From Thauera terpenica 58Eu (GTDB taxonomy: Bacteria; Pseudomonadota; Gammaproteobacteria; Burkholderiales; Rhodocyclaceae), in the NCBI RefSeq assembly GCF_000443165.1, contig NZ_ATJV01000059.1, positions 1 to 64,000 on the forward strand: a DNA stretch of 64,000 nt, given 5' to 3'. Numbering within the stretch: the stretch's first letter is position 1; the number at the start of each line of letters is the position of its first letter. Below are positions 47,036 to 57,318 of this stretch, piece after piece. A program made the position numbers and the translations under genes. A model generated the notes under the pieces. It saw only the letters and a list, made by a program, of their open reading frames with translations, did no database searches and had not been told where the DNA came from.

Positions 47036-47680
47036 TCAGCCTTCGAGAGATTCGAGTTTCACGCGCACCACTTCACGCAGGGTCGTGGCCTGTTCGCCAG
47101 CGCTGGACAGCACATCAACGGCGGCCTGATAAGCGGTGCGCGCCTCAGCCATCTTGCCTTGAGCCGCATAGGCATCCCCACGCAGGTCGGCAAAACGCGC
47201 CCTGTACATTGTCGTCGGTTCGGCCTGGAGGCGCATCAGCGCGGAGTCGAACTCGCCCTTTTGCAGCAACACGGTTGCCAGACGCAGGCGCGCGAGGTCG
47301 CGCAGAGCCGGATCCTTACCCTTGTCCGCCGCCCATTCGAGCTGGGATTGGGCGTTGTCGAGGTCACCGGCGCGGAACTGGGCGCCGGCCGACAGCAAGG
47401 CGCCGAGTTGGGCGTAGGCGCTTCCAGGATGCTCACCGATCAGGCGACCGGCGGCGTCGCGCGTCTTTTGCGCCTGCTGCTGCTCGGCGGCCTGCTGCAC
47501 CGCGAAATAAAGCGCACCGGCTTCGGCCGCATTCCGGTTCTGATACCACTGCCAGCCTTGCCAGCCGACCGAAGCCAAGGCCGCAATCACGGCGATCGTC
47601 GTCACCAAGTTGCCGTACTGCGCCCACCAGGCCTTGAGCTCGGAGATCTGTTCCTGCTCTTCAAGGTCATACACCGCCAT
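47036..47680 (-). CDS. YfgM-like membrane-anchored tetratricopeptide protein
   Basis: A 214-aa protein starting [11 protein letters not shown]. It has one membrane span (NLVTTIAVIAALASVGWQGWQWY) and a periplasmic TPR-like domain rich in Ala. YfgM-type proteins act with PpiD near the SecYEG exit. The ATG overlaps the hisS stop as TGATG, so translation is coupled. Confidence 0.93.
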   Translation of the reverse strand: MAVYDLEEQEQISELKAWWAQYGNLVTTIAVIAALASVGWQGWQWYQNRNAAEAGALYFAVQQAAEQQQAQKTRDAAGRLIGEHPGSAYAQLGALLSAGAQFRAGDLDNAQSQLEWAADKGKDPALRDLARLRLATVLLQKGEFDSALMRLQAEPTTMYRARFADLRGDAYAAQGKMAEARTAYQAAVDVLSSAGEQATTLREVVRVKLESLEG

Positions 47681-48975
47681 CACTCAACCCCTTCGTCATC
47701 ATCGCCGTAAAGCAGCCCGGCCATTGCCTCGGTCAGCGCCGCGAGCGCCACGCGCTGCTGAGCGCCCGGACCGCGCAGCGGCTTGAGCCCCACCTCGCCC
47801 GCCTTCGCCTCGTCTTCCCCGATCACGACCGCCACCGACGCGCCGCTGCCGTCAGCCTTCTTCATCTGCGACTTGAAGCTGCCGCCGCCGCAATGCAGGA
47901 TTGCGGCAAAGCCGTGTTCGCGCAAGGCCTCGGCCGCGCGGAAAGCCAGCCGCCCCGCGGCCTCGCCCATATGCACGACGTAGGCGTCCGCCACCGGCCG
48001 TTCGGCCACACCCCCGCCGGCCTGCCACAACAGCAGCAGGCGCTCGATGCCGATCGCAAAGCCAGCCGCAGGCTGGGGCTTGCCGCCGAGTTGCTCGACC
48101 AGACCATCGTAACGGCCGCCAGCGCAGATTGTGCCCTGCGCCCCGAGGCGCGTCGTCACCCACTCGAACACGGTGTGGTTGTAATAATCCAGCCCGCGCA
48201 CCAGACGGTGGTTGATACGGTGGGGAATTCCAGCGTCCTTGAGGAAGACCTGCAGGGTCTGGAAGTGAGCGCGCGAAGCCTCTCCGAGGTAATCGACAAG
48301 CCGGGGCGCAGCCTCGACCACCGCCTGCAGCTCGGGATTCTTGGTGTCGAGGATACGCAGTGGGTTGGTGTGCAGGCGACGCCTGGCGTCCTCGTCGAGC
48401 TTGTCCTGATGCTGCTCAAGATAGGCGATGAGCGCGGCGCGGTGCTGTGCCCGCTCTTCCGGCACGCCGAGCGAGTTGATCTCGAGGGCGACATCGTCCA
48501 CCCCGAGATCTTCCCACAGCCGGGCGCACATCATGATCAACTCGGCGTCGGTGTCCGCGCCGGCAAAGCCCAGCGCCTCCACCCCGATCTGGTGAAACTG
48601 ACGATAACGCCCTTTCTGCGGCCGCTCGTGGCGGAACATCGGGCCATAGTAGTACAGGCGTTGCGGACCGCCCGATGCGACCAGGTTATGCTGGATCGCG
48701 GCACGCACGCAGGACGCCGTGCCTTCGGGGCGCAGCGTCAGCTGCTCACCGTTGAGCGCGTCCACGAAGGAGTACATCTCCTTCTCGACGATATCGGTCA
48801 CTTCGCCGATCGCGCGTTTGAACAAGGGCGTCGGCTCGACGATGGGCATGCGGATCGGGCGATAGCCGTAGCTTTGCAGCCAGTCGCGCACGATGTCTTC
48901 GAAGTATTCCCAGGTTTCGGCCTCGTCGGGCAGGATGTCGTTCATCCCGCGCACGGCCTGCAAGCTTTGACTCAT
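47680..48975 (-). CDS. hisS: Histidyl-tRNA synthetase
   Basis: A 431-aa class II synthetase. Motif 1 is in [17 protein letters not shown], motif 2 in [20 protein letters not shown] and motif 3 in [12 protein letters not shown]. The HisA-type box is [15 protein letters not shown]. The C-terminal anticodon domain has [14 protein letters not shown]. It begins [16 protein letters not shown]. It is one of two HisS-like proteins here; the other is HisZ. Confidence 0.98.
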   Translation of the reverse strand: MSQSLQAVRGMNDILPDEAETWEYFEDIVRDWLQSYGYRPIRMPIVEPTPLFKRAIGEVTDIVEKEMYSFVDALNGEQLTLRPEGTASCVRAAIQHNLVASGGPQRLYYYGPMFRHERPQKGRYRQFHQIGVEALGFAGADTDAELIMMCARLWEDLGVDDVALEINSLGVPEERAQHRAALIAYLEQHQDKLDEDARRRLHTNPLRILDTKNPELQAVVEAAPRLVDYLGEASRAHFQTLQVFLKDAGIPHRINHRLVRGLDYYNHTVFEWVTTRLGAQGTICAGGRYDGLVEQLGGKPQPAAGFAIGIERLLLLWQAGGGVAERPVADAYVVHMGEAAGRLAFRAAEALREHGFAAILHCGGGSFKSQMKKADGSGASVAVVIGEDEAKAGEVGLKPLRGPGAQQRVALAALTEAMAGLLYGDDDEGVE

Positions 48976-49047
48976 GAGTGCGTGGTCTTGTCGTTATCGC
49001 GTCGGTACGCTGTAGTTGTGCATTGCTGGCGTGATCAGACCCGGCCT

Positions 49048-50331
49048 TCAGCCGCTCTTCTTCACGTACTTGGTCGCCACGTAGTCATCCACGATGGCCT
49101 TGAACTCTGCGCCGATGTTGTCACCGCGCAGGGTGACGAACTTCTCGCCATCCACATAGACCGGCGCAGCGGGGGTCTCACCGGTGCCGGGCAGCGAAAT
49201 GCCGATGTTGGCATGCTTGGACTCGCCGGGTCCGTTCACCACGCAGCCCATCACCGCCAGCGTCATGTTCTCGACGCCGTCGTACTGATCGCGCCACACC
49301 GGCATCTGTTTGCGCACGTAATCCTGAATGCCCGAGGCCAGCTCCTGGAAGAAGGTGCTGGTGGTGCGACCGCAACCCGGGCAGGCGGTGACCATGGGGG
49401 TGAACGCGCGCAAACCCATGGTCTGCAGGATCTCCTGCGCGACCACCACCTCCTGGGTGCGACTGCCACCGGGCTCAGGGGTGAGCGAGATGCGGATGGT
49501 GTCGCCTATGCCTTCCTGCAGCAACACGGCGAGCGCGGCCGTGGACGCGACAATGCCCTTGCTACCCATCCCTGCTTCGGTCAGCCCCAGATGCAGGGCA
49601 TAGTCGCTGCGGTTGGCCAGATCGCGATACACCGCGATCAAGTCCTGCACGCTCGACACCTTGGCCGACAGGATGATGCGGTTTCCTGCCAGGCCGTACT
49701 CCTCGGCCTTGGCTGCGGACTCCAGCGCCGACACCACCAGCGCCTCGCGCATCACCGCGCCGGCGTCACGCGGCTCGGCTCGGCCTGCATTCTCGTCCAT
49801 GATGCGCGCCAGCACCGACGGATCGAGGCTACCCCAGTTCACCCCGATGCGGACCGGCTTGTCGTAGCGGCAGGCGAGTTCGACGATGGCCGCGAACTGC
49901 GGATCGCGCTTGGCGCCCGAGCCTACATTGCCGGGGTTGATGCGAAACTTGGCTAGCGCCTCGGCGCAGGCGGGGAAATCGGTCAGCAGCTTGTGACCGT
50001 TGTAGTGGAAATCGCCCACCAGGGGCACGTCCATGTTCAGCGCCAGCAGACGATCACGGATATGCGGCACCGCACGCGCGGCAGCCTCATTGTTTACCGT
50101 GATTCGCACCAGCTCGGAGCCGGCGCGCGCGAGCTCGGCAACCTGCATCGCCGTGCCAAGCACGTCGGCGGTGTCGGTGTTGGTCATCGACTGCACCACG
50201 ACCGGGACACCGCCACCGACATGAACGCGGCCGACGGTGACGGCACGCGTCAGGCGCCGTGCGCGCGGACGGGCATCGATGGGGTCAAGGCAAGAGGGCG
50301 AGCTGTTCTGGGTCATCTTCATCAATATCAT
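49048..50331 (-). CDS. ispG: 4-hydroxy-3-methylbut-2-enyl diphosphate synthase IspG (GcpE)
   Basis: A 427-aa [4Fe-4S] enzyme of the MEP isoprenoid pathway. The TIM-barrel part starts with [15 protein letters not shown]. The cluster cysteines are in [13 protein letters not shown] and CVVNGPGE. The ATG at 50331 overlaps the rodZ stop as TAATG; internal ATGs at 50322 and 50316 are alternatives. Length matches the betaproteobacterial form. Confidence 0.97.
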   Translation of the reverse strand: MILMKMTQNSSPSCLDPIDARPRARRLTRAVTVGRVHVGGGVPVVVQSMTNTDTADVLGTAMQVAELARAGSELVRITVNNEAAARAVPHIRDRLLALNMDVPLVGDFHYNGHKLLTDFPACAEALAKFRINPGNVGSGAKRDPQFAAIVELACRYDKPVRIGVNWGSLDPSVLARIMDENAGRAEPRDAGAVMREALVVSALESAAKAEEYGLAGNRIILSAKVSSVQDLIAVYRDLANRSDYALHLGLTEAGMGSKGIVASTAALAVLLQEGIGDTIRISLTPEPGGSRTQEVVVAQEILQTMGLRAFTPMVTACPGCGRTTSTFFQELASGIQDYVRKQMPVWRDQYDGVENMTLAVMGCVVNGPGESKHANIGISLPGTGETPAAPVYVDGEKFVTLRGDNIGAEFKAIVDDYVATKYVKKSG

Positions 50332-51332
50332 TACTGGACGGTGAGGCGCGCCACCGAGACCTTGGTGTGGGCAGCCAGCTCCACCGGCTTGCCCTCGAAT
50401 TCGAGGCTTACGTTTGCCGCGTTGCCAATCACCAGCGCAAACGGTGGCCGGCCCTGAACCATGCGTGTCGAGCCCGCGCGGTTGACACCGGAGTAGATGA
50501 TCGCACCGCTGGCATCGCGAACCTCAATCCAGGACTCAGCGCCAAAGCGAAAGGCGAGCTGGCGCTCGGCACCAACCGGCGAGCGCACTTCCTCGGCGGC
50601 AGCTGCCACTGGCAAATCATTGACCGTCGGCGCCGCCTGAACCACGGGCTCAAGCGCGGGCGCGGAGGCTTCGCGTGCAGCAGGCAGCGTGTCCTGTGGC
50701 AGGGGCTCGGTGGCAGCCGAGCTCGTGGCGCCAGCCGCGCTGGCGGCGACCGTGGCTGCATCCTCGATCACGCGAGCCTGCGCCATCTCGTCGCCGGAGA
50801 CGCGCTCCGCGCTTTGTATCGGCACGCCATCGATCGGCTCCGCCGGCACACCGTCCATGAGCGGCGTATCAAGCGCGCTTTCGATGCGCTGCGGCTGGGT
50901 ACGGAACCAGTCGAAGTACCAACCCGCCAGAACCAGAAGTGAAAGCAGCACCACGATCCAGCCCACCGGCGCTGACCCCAGACGCTGCCCTCTGCCCGAG
51001 GGCAGTTCCCCTTCCGCATTCTTGATGGGCGACAGATCGACTGCGCTCTCGCCGGCGAGGCGCTGCACAGCGTCGAGCAAAGGCGCGGGATCGAGTGCGA
51101 GATAACGCGCGTAGTTACGCAAGAAGCCGCGCACGAAGGGCATGCCGGGCAAGGCGACGAAATCGTCCGACTCCAGCGCCACAACCTGGCGGGGGCTCAG
51201 CTTGAGCGCAAACGCCACCTCCCCCACCGACTCACCACGCAGCTCGCGGGCCTGGCGCAACTGGGCTCCAGGAGAGGGCAAGGCAGGGTCAGGCATCGAC
51301 ACTGCAAGCTCGGGGGACTGATCACGGCTCAC
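50331..51332 (-). CDS. rodZ: Cytoskeletal/cell-shape protein RodZ
   Basis: A 333-aa protein. The N-terminal helix-turn-helix (about 22-90) contains [20 protein letters not shown] and [19 protein letters not shown] single membrane span lies at about 122-140 ([18 protein letters not shown]). An Ala/Pro-rich periplasmic stretch and a DUF4115 beta domain ([18 protein letters not shown]) follow. RodZ links MreB to the elongation machinery. It overlaps pilW by four bases. Confidence 0.94.
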   Translation of the reverse strand: MSRDQSPELAVSMPDPALPSPGAQLRQARELRGESVGEVAFALKLSPRQVVALESDDFVALPGMPFVRGFLRNYARYLALDPAPLLDAVQRLAGESAVDLSPIKNAEGELPSGRGQRLGSAPVGWIVVLLSLLVLAGWYFDWFRTQPQRIESALDTPLMDGVPAEPIDGVPIQSAERVSGDEMAQARVIEDAATVAASAAGATSSAATEPLPQDTLPAAREASAPALEPVVQAAPTVNDLPVAAAAEEVRSPVGAERQLAFRFGAESWIEVRDASGAIIYSGVNRAGSTRMVQGRPPFALVIGNAANVSLEFEGKPVELAAHTKVSVARLTVQ

Positions 51333-52135
51333 TCGTACTTCCCTTGCATCATCATCTTGTATTCTTCCGCGCTGCCGAAGCGACTGCCGAGCTGTGCAGC
51401 GTAGCTGGCCTCGGCATCGTGGTTGCCAAGGCGACGCTCGGTGCGCAGACCGAGCCAGACCGAGGCAGCGCTGGGCTCGCTTTGCTGATGCAAGCGGATC
51501 AGATGGCTACGTGTCTGTTCGTAACGCCCGCCGCGATAGGCAATGTCGGCAAGCTGATAAAGCGCCTGACGATTCGACGGATCCGCCTGCACGGCCGCAA
51601 GGAACTGGCCCTCGGCCGCAGCATCATCCTTGAGGCGCAAATGGCACAGCCCCGCATTGGTATAGGGCCGGGTGGCGTGGCGGTAATAGGGGTTGCGCGC
51701 CGACTGCGCCAGACGCTCCAGGCCACGCAGTTCTTCACCCTGGGTGCAGAGAAACCAGCCATAGCTGTTGTTGAATTCGGGATCACCCGGCGCATGGCGC
51801 AAGGCCTGCTCGAAGCTCTGCCGTGCGGGCGCATGCTGCTCGATAAGCATGTAGGCCAGCCCCAGCAGGTGATAAGCGGGGGCGTAATCCGGGCTGTCGT
51901 TGAGCGCGATGCGGGCTTCGTCGAGCGCCACGTCGTAGCGCCCGATCTCGAAATAAGCCATGCCCAGATCGACGTGCACCCGGGCACGGGATTCGGCGGG
52001 CGTGGACGGCGACACGTCCGACAGCGGACGACTGATCGCGGCGCTGCCGGCGTCGCCAGCCCCCGGCAGCGTGGCGCAGGCGCTGACGAACAGGGCCGCA
52101 AGCAACAAGCTGATCCGTGCGGCGTGATGTTTCAT
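51329..52135 (-). CDS. pilW: Type IV pilus biogenesis TPR lipoprotein PilF/PilW
   Basis: A 268-aa lipoprotein with lipobox SAC (Cys about residue 20) and about five TPR repeats, such as [33 protein letters not shown] and [12 protein letters not shown]. It assists PilQ secretin assembly. It lies between rlmN (overlap of four bases) and rodZ, the usual order. Confidence 0.94.
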   Translation of the reverse strand: MKHHAARISLLLAALFVSACATLPGAGDAGSAAISRPLSDVSPSTPAESRARVHVDLGMAYFEIGRYDVALDEARIALNDSPDYAPAYHLLGLAYMLIEQHAPARQSFEQALRHAPGDPEFNNSYGWFLCTQGEELRGLERLAQSARNPYYRHATRPYTNAGLCHLRLKDDAAAEGQFLAAVQADPSNRQALYQLADIAYRGGRYEQTRSHLIRLHQQSEPSAASVWLGLRTERRLGNHDAEASYAAQLGSRFGSAEEYKMMMQGKYE

Positions 52136-53304
52136 GAACCTTCCTCCCTGATCTGCTGCAGACGCACCGTACGCCGGGTCTTGTCCTGAACCTGGCCCGC
52201 AAGCTGGCCACAGGCCGCATCGACATCGTCACCGCGCGTCTTGCGCGTGGTGGTCACGATGCCGGCATCGATCAGGATACTGGCAAAGCGGCGGATGCGT
52301 TCCGCCGGTGAGCGCATGAAACCGGAGTTCGGGAAGGGGTTGAACGGAATGAGGTTGAACTTGCACGGCGTGTCGCGTACCAGGGCGACAAGCTCGCGCG
52401 CTTGCGCCTCGCTGTCGTTCACGCCATCGAGCATGACGTATTCGAAGGTGACGAAATCGCGCGGCGCACGTTCGAGATAGCGCTGGCAAGCTCGCATCAG
52501 CTCGCGCAAGGGGTACTTCTGGTTGATCGGCACCAGCCGATCGCGCAAGGCATCGTTGGAGGCATGCAGCGACACCGCGAGCGCGACCGGGCATTCGTCG
52601 CGCAGGCGATCCATCGCCGGCACGATGCCGGAGGTCGACACCGTCACCCGCCGCCGCGACAGCCCGTAGGCATGGTCATCCAGCATCAGGTGCAAGGCGG
52701 TGACGACGTTGTCGAAATTGGCCAGCGGCTCGCCCATGCCCATCATCACCACGTTGCTGATGATGCGCCCGTTGTCCGACTCCTCGGCGTCGGTCTCCGC
52801 CGACACTTCCTCACCATCGCCGTGCTTGAGCGCATCGGTGCGCGCAGCACCGAGGAGCTTGTTCGCAAGCCACAACTGGCCAATGATCTCGCCTGCGGAC
52901 AGGTTGCGATTGAAGCCCTGCTTGCCGGTCGAGCAAAATGCGCAGTCGAGCGCGCAGCCCGCCTGCGAGGACACACACAGGGTACCGCGCCGGGTTTCAG
53001 GGATGAACACGGTCTCGACCGCGTTTGCATTGCCTACATCGAGCAGCCATTTGCGCGTCCCATCGCTCGAAACCGAGTCGCGCACGGCCAGCGGCGGTCG
53101 AATCAGCGCGCGCTCCTTGAGCTTCGCGCGCAGGGACTTGGCAACGTCGGTCATCGCATCGAAGTCGTCGCAGCCTTCGCGATGCATCCACCGCATCACC
53201 TGGCGGGCGCGAAACGGCTTCTCGCCCAGCCCGGCAAACCAGGCGACGAGACCGTCGACGTCGAAATCGAGCAAATTGACCGGAGCTGCGGGGGGAGTGC
53301 TCAT
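52132..53304 (-). CDS. rlmN: 23S rRNA/tRNA adenine C2-methyltransferase RlmN
   Basis: A 390-aa radical-SAM enzyme with the cluster motif CALDCAFC (Cys 117, 121, 124), the GEP box [14 protein letters not shown] and the ISTSG-type strand [12 protein letters not shown] resolving Cys is in [12 protein letters not shown] near residue 370. Residues about 156-179 form an acidic insertion ([15 protein letters not shown]) not present in the E. coli protein. Confidence 0.97.
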   Translation of the reverse strand: MSTPPAAPVNLLDFDVDGLVAWFAGLGEKPFRARQVMRWMHREGCDDFDAMTDVAKSLRAKLKERALIRPPLAVRDSVSSDGTRKWLLDVGNANAVETVFIPETRRGTLCVSSQAGCALDCAFCSTGKQGFNRNLSAGEIIGQLWLANKLLGAARTDALKHGDGEEVSAETDAEESDNGRIISNVVMMGMGEPLANFDNVVTALHLMLDDHAYGLSRRRVTVSTSGIVPAMDRLRDECPVALAVSLHASNDALRDRLVPINQKYPLRELMRACQRYLERAPRDFVTFEYVMLDGVNDSEAQARELVALVRDTPCKFNLIPFNPFPNSGFMRSPAERIRRFASILIDAGIVTTTRKTRGDDVDAACGQLAGQVQDKTRRTVRLQQIREEGS

Positions 53305-53372
53305 TCCTGAAACTTCAATCCTGAAAAGCGCGAGCTTTCAAACAATTTTTCCTGATGCAAGCGGCCAGCGCC

Positions 53373-53406
53373 CGCGTAGCGCAGTGCTGGAGCACTGCGC
53401 TACGCG
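53373..53406. repeat. Perfect 16-bp palindrome between ndk and rlmN
   Basis: CGCGTAGCGCAGTGCT at 53373-53388 and its exact reverse complement at 53391-53406 are separated by GG, with extra CCAG/CTGG pairing outside. No T run follows in either direction. It could be a U-less terminator of ndk or a copy of a REP-like extragenic element. Confidence 0.7.
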
Positions 53407-53432
53407 CCTGGCGGACCGTAGGGACAGACCAC

Positions 53433-53858
53433 TCAGCGTGAATGAACGTTCATTCCCGCGAAGAAGAACGCAATTTCCACCGCAGCGGTTTCCGCAGCGT
53501 CCGAGCCGTGCACCGCGTTGGCGTCGATGCTGTCGGCGAAGTCGGCACGGATGGTGCCCTTGTCGGCCTTTTTCGGATCGGTGGCGCCCATCAGCTCGCG
53601 ATTCCTGGCGATGGCGTTCTCGCCCTCGAGGGCCTGGATCATCACCGGACCGGAAGTCATGAAGGACACCAGATCCTTGAAGAAAGGACGCTCCTTGTGC
53701 ACGGCATAGAACTGGCCCGCTTGTTGCTCGGACAGATGCACCATGCGGGCGGCGATGACCTTCAGGCCAGCAGCTTCAAAGCGCGAATAGATCTGGCCGA
53801 TGACGTTCTTGGCGACGGCGTCGGGCTTGATGATGGACAGGGTGCGTTCAATTGCCAT
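53433..53858 (-). CDS. ndk: Nucleoside diphosphate kinase
   Basis: A 141-aa enzyme that equilibrates NTP pools through a phosphohistidine. It begins [15 protein letters not shown] and carries the active-site histidine in NAVHGSDA with the following [12 protein letters not shown] longer frame exists upstream but MAIERT is the conserved start. It is first in the leftward housekeeping run. Confidence 0.98.
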   Translation of the reverse strand: MAIERTLSIIKPDAVAKNVIGQIYSRFEAAGLKVIAARMVHLSEQQAGQFYAVHKERPFFKDLVSFMTSGPVMIQALEGENAIARNRELMGATDPKKADKGTIRADFADSIDANAVHGSDAAETAAVEIAFFFAGMNVHSR

Positions 53859-53968
53859 GAAAAACTCCGGGACTGTGTTTGGAAAAAAGCGTGAAATTTT
53901 AACAGGTTTCGGCTGCCGCCGACGCGCCCGCCCACCATCGGACTGTAAGCGCAGGCAAGCCGGGCCGG

Positions 53969-54012
53969 AAAAAAAACGATCCCCGCCCGGCGACATCGCC
54001 TTGCGGGGATCG
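53969..54012 (-). terminator. Terminator of the TRAP transporter operon
   Basis: CGATCCCCGC (53977-53986) pairs with GCGGGGATCG (54003-54012). On the minus strand it is followed by a run of eight T. It lies 47 bases past the dctM stop. Confidence 0.9.
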
Positions 54013-54058
54013 GATCGACCTCAGCACCCAGCCCGGCGCGCTGCCGGGCCGTGAGCGC

Positions 54059-55345
54059 TCACATCATGCCCAGCGCCCTGGGCAGGAAGGTGGAGATGCT
54101 CGGGATGTAGGTGATCAGCATCAGGAACACCAGCATTGTATACAGCCAGGGCATGACCGCCTTGCTCATCTCGGTCAGGCCGGCATTGGTGATGCCGCTG
54201 GCGACAAACAGGTTCAGCCCGACCGGCGGCGTGATCATGCCGATCTCCATGTTCACCACGATCATCACACCGAAGTGGATCGGATCGATGCCGAGCGCCA
54301 CCGCCACCGGGAACAGGATGGGCGCCAGGATGAGGATGATGGACGACGGCTCCATCAGCGCACCGGCCACCAGCAGCAGCAGGTTCACCACGATGAGAAA
54401 GCCGATCGTGCCCATGCCGCTGCCGACGATGGCGTCAGCCATGCGCTGCGGGATCTGCTCACTGGTGAGGATGAAGGAGAACAGCACGGCACTGGCAATG
54501 ATGAACAGCAGCATCGCGCTCATGTTCGCCGAGTCGAGCAAGACCTTGGGGATCTGCTTGAAGCTGAGGTCCTTATACACGAACACCGCGATGAAGAAGG
54601 CGTACACCGCACTCATCGCCGCCGCCTCGGTCGGGGTGAACATGCCCGAGTAGATGCCGCCCATCACCACCACGATCAGCATCAAACCCCAGAACGCGGT
54701 GCGAAAGGACTTGAAGCGCTCGCCCCAACTGACACGCTCCAGCGTCGGATAGTTGTTCTTGCGTGCCACATACCAGGTGCATAGCCCCAGCATGAAAGCC
54801 AGCAGCAGGCCAGGGAACACTCCCGCCATGAACAGCGCCCCGACCGAGGTGTTGGTCGTCACCGAGTACATCACCATGACGATGGAGGGCGGGATCAGGA
54901 TGCCCAGGCCACCCGCCGATGCCACCACGCCGGCGCCAAAGCGCAGCGGATAGCCCTGCTTGACCATCGCTGGAATCAGGATCGAGCCGATCGCCACCAC
55001 CGTCGCCGGACTCGAGCCCGACACTGCGGCAAACAGTGCGCAGGCCAGCACCGCCGACATGCCCAGGCCACCACGCAGGTGACCGACCATGGCGGTGGCG
55101 AAATTGATCATGCGCCGCGCCACGCCGCCGTGGGTGAGGAAGTTGCCGGCGAGGATGAAGAAGGGGATCGCCATGATCTCGAACTTCTCTATGCCGGTGA
55201 ACATCTTGAGCGCCACGGATTCGAGCGGCACGTCAGTGAAGATGAACATGAAGCTCAGCACCGTGAGGCCGAGCGCCACGCCCACCGGCATGCCGATCGC
55301 CATGAGGACGACGAGCAGGCCGAAAATTGCAATTGTGTTGGTCAT
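54059..55345 (-). CDS. dctM: TRAP transporter large permease DctM
   Basis: A 428-aa inner-membrane protein with about 12-13 spans. It begins MTNTIAIFGLLVVLMAIGMP and has characteristic segments GGLGMSAVLACALFAAVSGSSPATV (shown in part), GILIPPSI and MITPPVGLNLFVASG. It is the ion-coupled translocation subunit. The ATG at 55345 is chosen; it follows dctQ by 14 bases. Confidence 0.96.
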   Translation of the reverse strand: MTNTIAIFGLLVVLMAIGMPVGVALGLTVLSFMFIFTDVPLESVALKMFTGIEKFEIMAIPFFILAGNFLTHGGVARRMINFATAMVGHLRGGLGMSAVLACALFAAVSGSSPATVVAIGSILIPAMVKQGYPLRFGAGVVASAGGLGILIPPSIVMVMYSVTTNTSVGALFMAGVFPGLLLAFMLGLCTWYVARKNNYPTLERVSWGERFKSFRTAFWGLMLIVVVMGGIYSGMFTPTEAAAMSAVYAFFIAVFVYKDLSFKQIPKVLLDSANMSAMLLFIIASAVLFSFILTSEQIPQRMADAIVGSGMGTIGFLIVVNLLLLVAGALMEPSSIILILAPILFPVAVALGIDPIHFGVMIVVNMEIGMITPPVGLNLFVASGITNAGLTEMSKAVMPWLYTMLVFLMLITYIPSISTFLPRALGMM

Positions 55346-55359
55346 TGTCGTCGCCCCTG

Positions 55360-56073
55360 TCAGTTCTTCGCGTCCGGGCGCTTGGGATGGGTCTTCGCCC
55401 ACTCCGCGTCGCTCTGGCCGGCGTGGCTGTGTTCGATGTCCTCCCCAAGCTCGATCGCCTCACCCACCAGCAGCGGCTCGGCCTCGTCATCGAGCCCTTC
55501 GACATGACCATGGTTGTGCACGGGGAGCTCGCCGGTGCGGGCGAACGTCACCATCACCTGCAGGAAGCGGTAGCACATCAGGAAAGAGCCGAGCGGCACC
55601 GCCAGATAGACCACCCAGGTCGACCACTCCAGATCCGGCGTGGTCGGGCCTTCGAAGTACTCACCGGCATCCAGGCCGAACAGCATCAGGGTGTCGTAGG
55701 CCATGCCGTTCTCCCATACGAACAGCGCACCGAAAATGCCGATGAGGCCGGTAAACACCACGCCGCACACCAGGCCCAGCTGGATCAGCAGCGCGCGCGG
55801 CCGATCGGTGAGCTTGTTGATCAGGATGTCGACACCAACGTGGATGCCGGTGCGCACGCCATAGGCAGCGCCAAACTTGGCCATCCACACAAAGAGGATG
55901 ATGCAGAACTCCTGCGCCCAGCCCACGTTCATGTCGAGCAGCCAGTCCTGCAGCACGGGAATCTCGTAGCCGGACGCATATCGATGCACCACCGAGATGA
56001 AGATCACCACCGTCGCCACCGCCATCAGGCCGGCGATGATGACCTCCTCGATGCGGTCGAGAAGCTTGTTCAT
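55360..56073 (-). CDS. dctQ: TRAP transporter small permease DctQ
   Basis: A 237-aa protein with four membrane spans in the first 185 residues (starting LLDRIEEVIIAGLMAVATVV). The RTGIHVGVDILINKL patch is typical of the family. The last 45 or so residues form a hydrophilic, acidic and His-containing tail (EAEPLLVGEAIELGED), which makes it longer than many DctQ proteins. Confidence 0.93.
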   Translation of the reverse strand: MNKLLDRIEEVIIAGLMAVATVVIFISVVHRYASGYEIPVLQDWLLDMNVGWAQEFCIILFVWMAKFGAAYGVRTGIHVGVDILINKLTDRPRALLIQLGLVCGVVFTGLIGIFGALFVWENGMAYDTLMLFGLDAGEYFEGPTTPDLEWSTWVVYLAVPLGSFLMCYRFLQVMVTFARTGELPVHNHGHVEGLDDEAEPLLVGEAIELGEDIEHSHAGQSDAEWAKTHPKRPDAKN

Positions 56074-56088
56074 GTATGTATTCCCCCG

Positions 56089-56129
56089 AAAAAACGCCCG
56101 TCGGTTCACTTGAGCCAGACGGGCGTTTT
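56089..56129 (-). terminator. Terminator-like hairpin between dctP and dctQ
   Basis: AAAACGCCCGTC (56091-56102) pairs with GACGGGCGTTTT (56118-56129), and on the minus strand a run of six T follows. It lies inside the operon, 20 bases after the dctP stop and before dctQ, so it probably attenuates permease expression relative to the binding protein. Confidence 0.8.
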
Positions 56130-56148
56130 GGGCATGGAGACTGACGGA

Positions 56149-57153
56149 TTACAGCGCGGCCGGATCGAAGCCGGTTTCCTTGTAGATGGACTGGATCAGC
56201 TCGGCGCCGATACGCGACTCCATCTTCTTGTGCACCGGGAGCAAGGCCTTCTTAAACGCGGCCTTTTCCTCTGCGGTCGGCGTGTGGATCTCGGTCTTGC
56301 CCGAAGCCCGCACCGCTTCCAGCGCCTTGTCGTTCTCTTCCTTGGCGATCTGGTTGGCGTAGACGGTGGATTCCTTCATCGCCTTGTCGAGCTCGGTGCG
56401 CACCTCGGCCGGCAGGCCATCCCAGAACTTCTTGTTGGTGATCACGGCGTAGCCCAGATAGCCATGATCAGTGAGCGTCATGTGCTTCTGCACCTCATGC
56501 ATCTTCTGCGTATAGAGGTTGGAGTGCGGGTTCTCGGTGCCGTCCACCACGCCCGTCTGCAGCGCCTGGTAGACCTCGGAGAACGCCATCACCTGGGGCA
56601 GCGACTTGAGCTCGCGCATCTGCTCTTCGAGCACCTTGGACGACTGGATGCGCATCTTCTTGCCACGCAGGTCTTCGGGCTGCTTGATCGGGCTATTGGC
56701 GGAGAAGGACTTGAAGCCGTTATCCCAGTAGGCCAGACCGCGAATGCCCTTGGCTTCCAGCTTGGACAGCAGCTGCGCACCGACCGCACCCTGGGTGATC
56801 TTGTTGAGCGCCTCGTAGCCGTCAAAAATGTAGGGCAGATCGAAGACTTCGAACTCACGCACGCCCAGCGGGCCGAACTTGGCCAGCGAAGGTGCCAGCA
56901 GCTGCACCGCGCCAAGCTGCAGCGCCTCCATCTCTTCCTTGTCCTTGTACAGGGTGCTGTTCGGGTAAACTTCGACCTTGACCGCACCCTTGGTGTATTG
57001 CTCGGCCAGTTCCCTGAATTTTTCGGCAGCCTTGCCCTTGGGCGTGTCCTGGGCCACGACGTGGCTGAACTTGATCACGATCGGCTCTGCTGCGATCGCC
57101 GTTGCCGACAGGCCAACAGCCACCAGACCAACCAGAAGTGCACGCATCTTCAT
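56149..57153 (-). CDS. dctP: TRAP transporter periplasmic solute-binding protein DctP
   Basis: A 334-aa secreted receptor. The signal peptide is residues 1-22 (MRALLVGLVAVGLSATAIAA). The mature part begins EPIVIKFSHVVAQDTPKG, as in C4-dicarboxylate receptors. The substrate-Arg region is GKKMRIQSSKV, with AYWDNGFKSF and GVVDGTENPHSNLY. A C4-dicarboxylate ligand is likely but not proven. The ATG at 57153 is chosen. The gene is divergent from the sensor kinase. Confidence 0.95.
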   Translation of the reverse strand: MKMRALLVGLVAVGLSATAIAAEPIVIKFSHVVAQDTPKGKAAEKFRELAEQYTKGAVKVEVYPNSTLYKDKEEMEALQLGAVQLLAPSLAKFGPLGVREFEVFDLPYIFDGYEALNKITQGAVGAQLLSKLEAKGIRGLAYWDNGFKSFSANSPIKQPEDLRGKKMRIQSSKVLEEQMRELKSLPQVMAFSEVYQALQTGVVDGTENPHSNLYTQKMHEVQKHMTLTDHGYLGYAVITNKKFWDGLPAEVRTELDKAMKESTVYANQIAKEENDKALEAVRASGKTEIHTPTAEEKAAFKKALLPVHKKMESRIGAELIQSIYKETGFDPAAL

Positions 57154-57282
57154 GAATCCTTCTCCCGCGAATGAGTCGCGTCCCTGGGGACGCATGGATT
57201 GATTCCGTCGCCGCACAGCCTTGGCCGCGACCGGCACACCACACGCATAAAACCATTCGTGCAGGTCATCAGTATCCTTTCT

Positions 57283-57296
57283 GACGTCCCGACGTC
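57283..57296. promoter_or_regulatory. GACGTC repeat in the dctP/dctS divergent region
   Basis: GACGTC, CC, GACGTC: two identical self-complementary hexamers with eight-base spacing, 130 bases upstream of dctP. It is a candidate regulator site, possibly for the LuxR-type DctR. This is inference from position only. Confidence 0.3.
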
Positions 57297-57318
57297 GCCA
57301 TTGTGGAATACCGCATAC

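Noticed and set aside
47893..49956. A 687-codon rightward open frame across hisS and ispG
   Set aside because: Both genes on the other strand are certain; this frame has no homology-like features.
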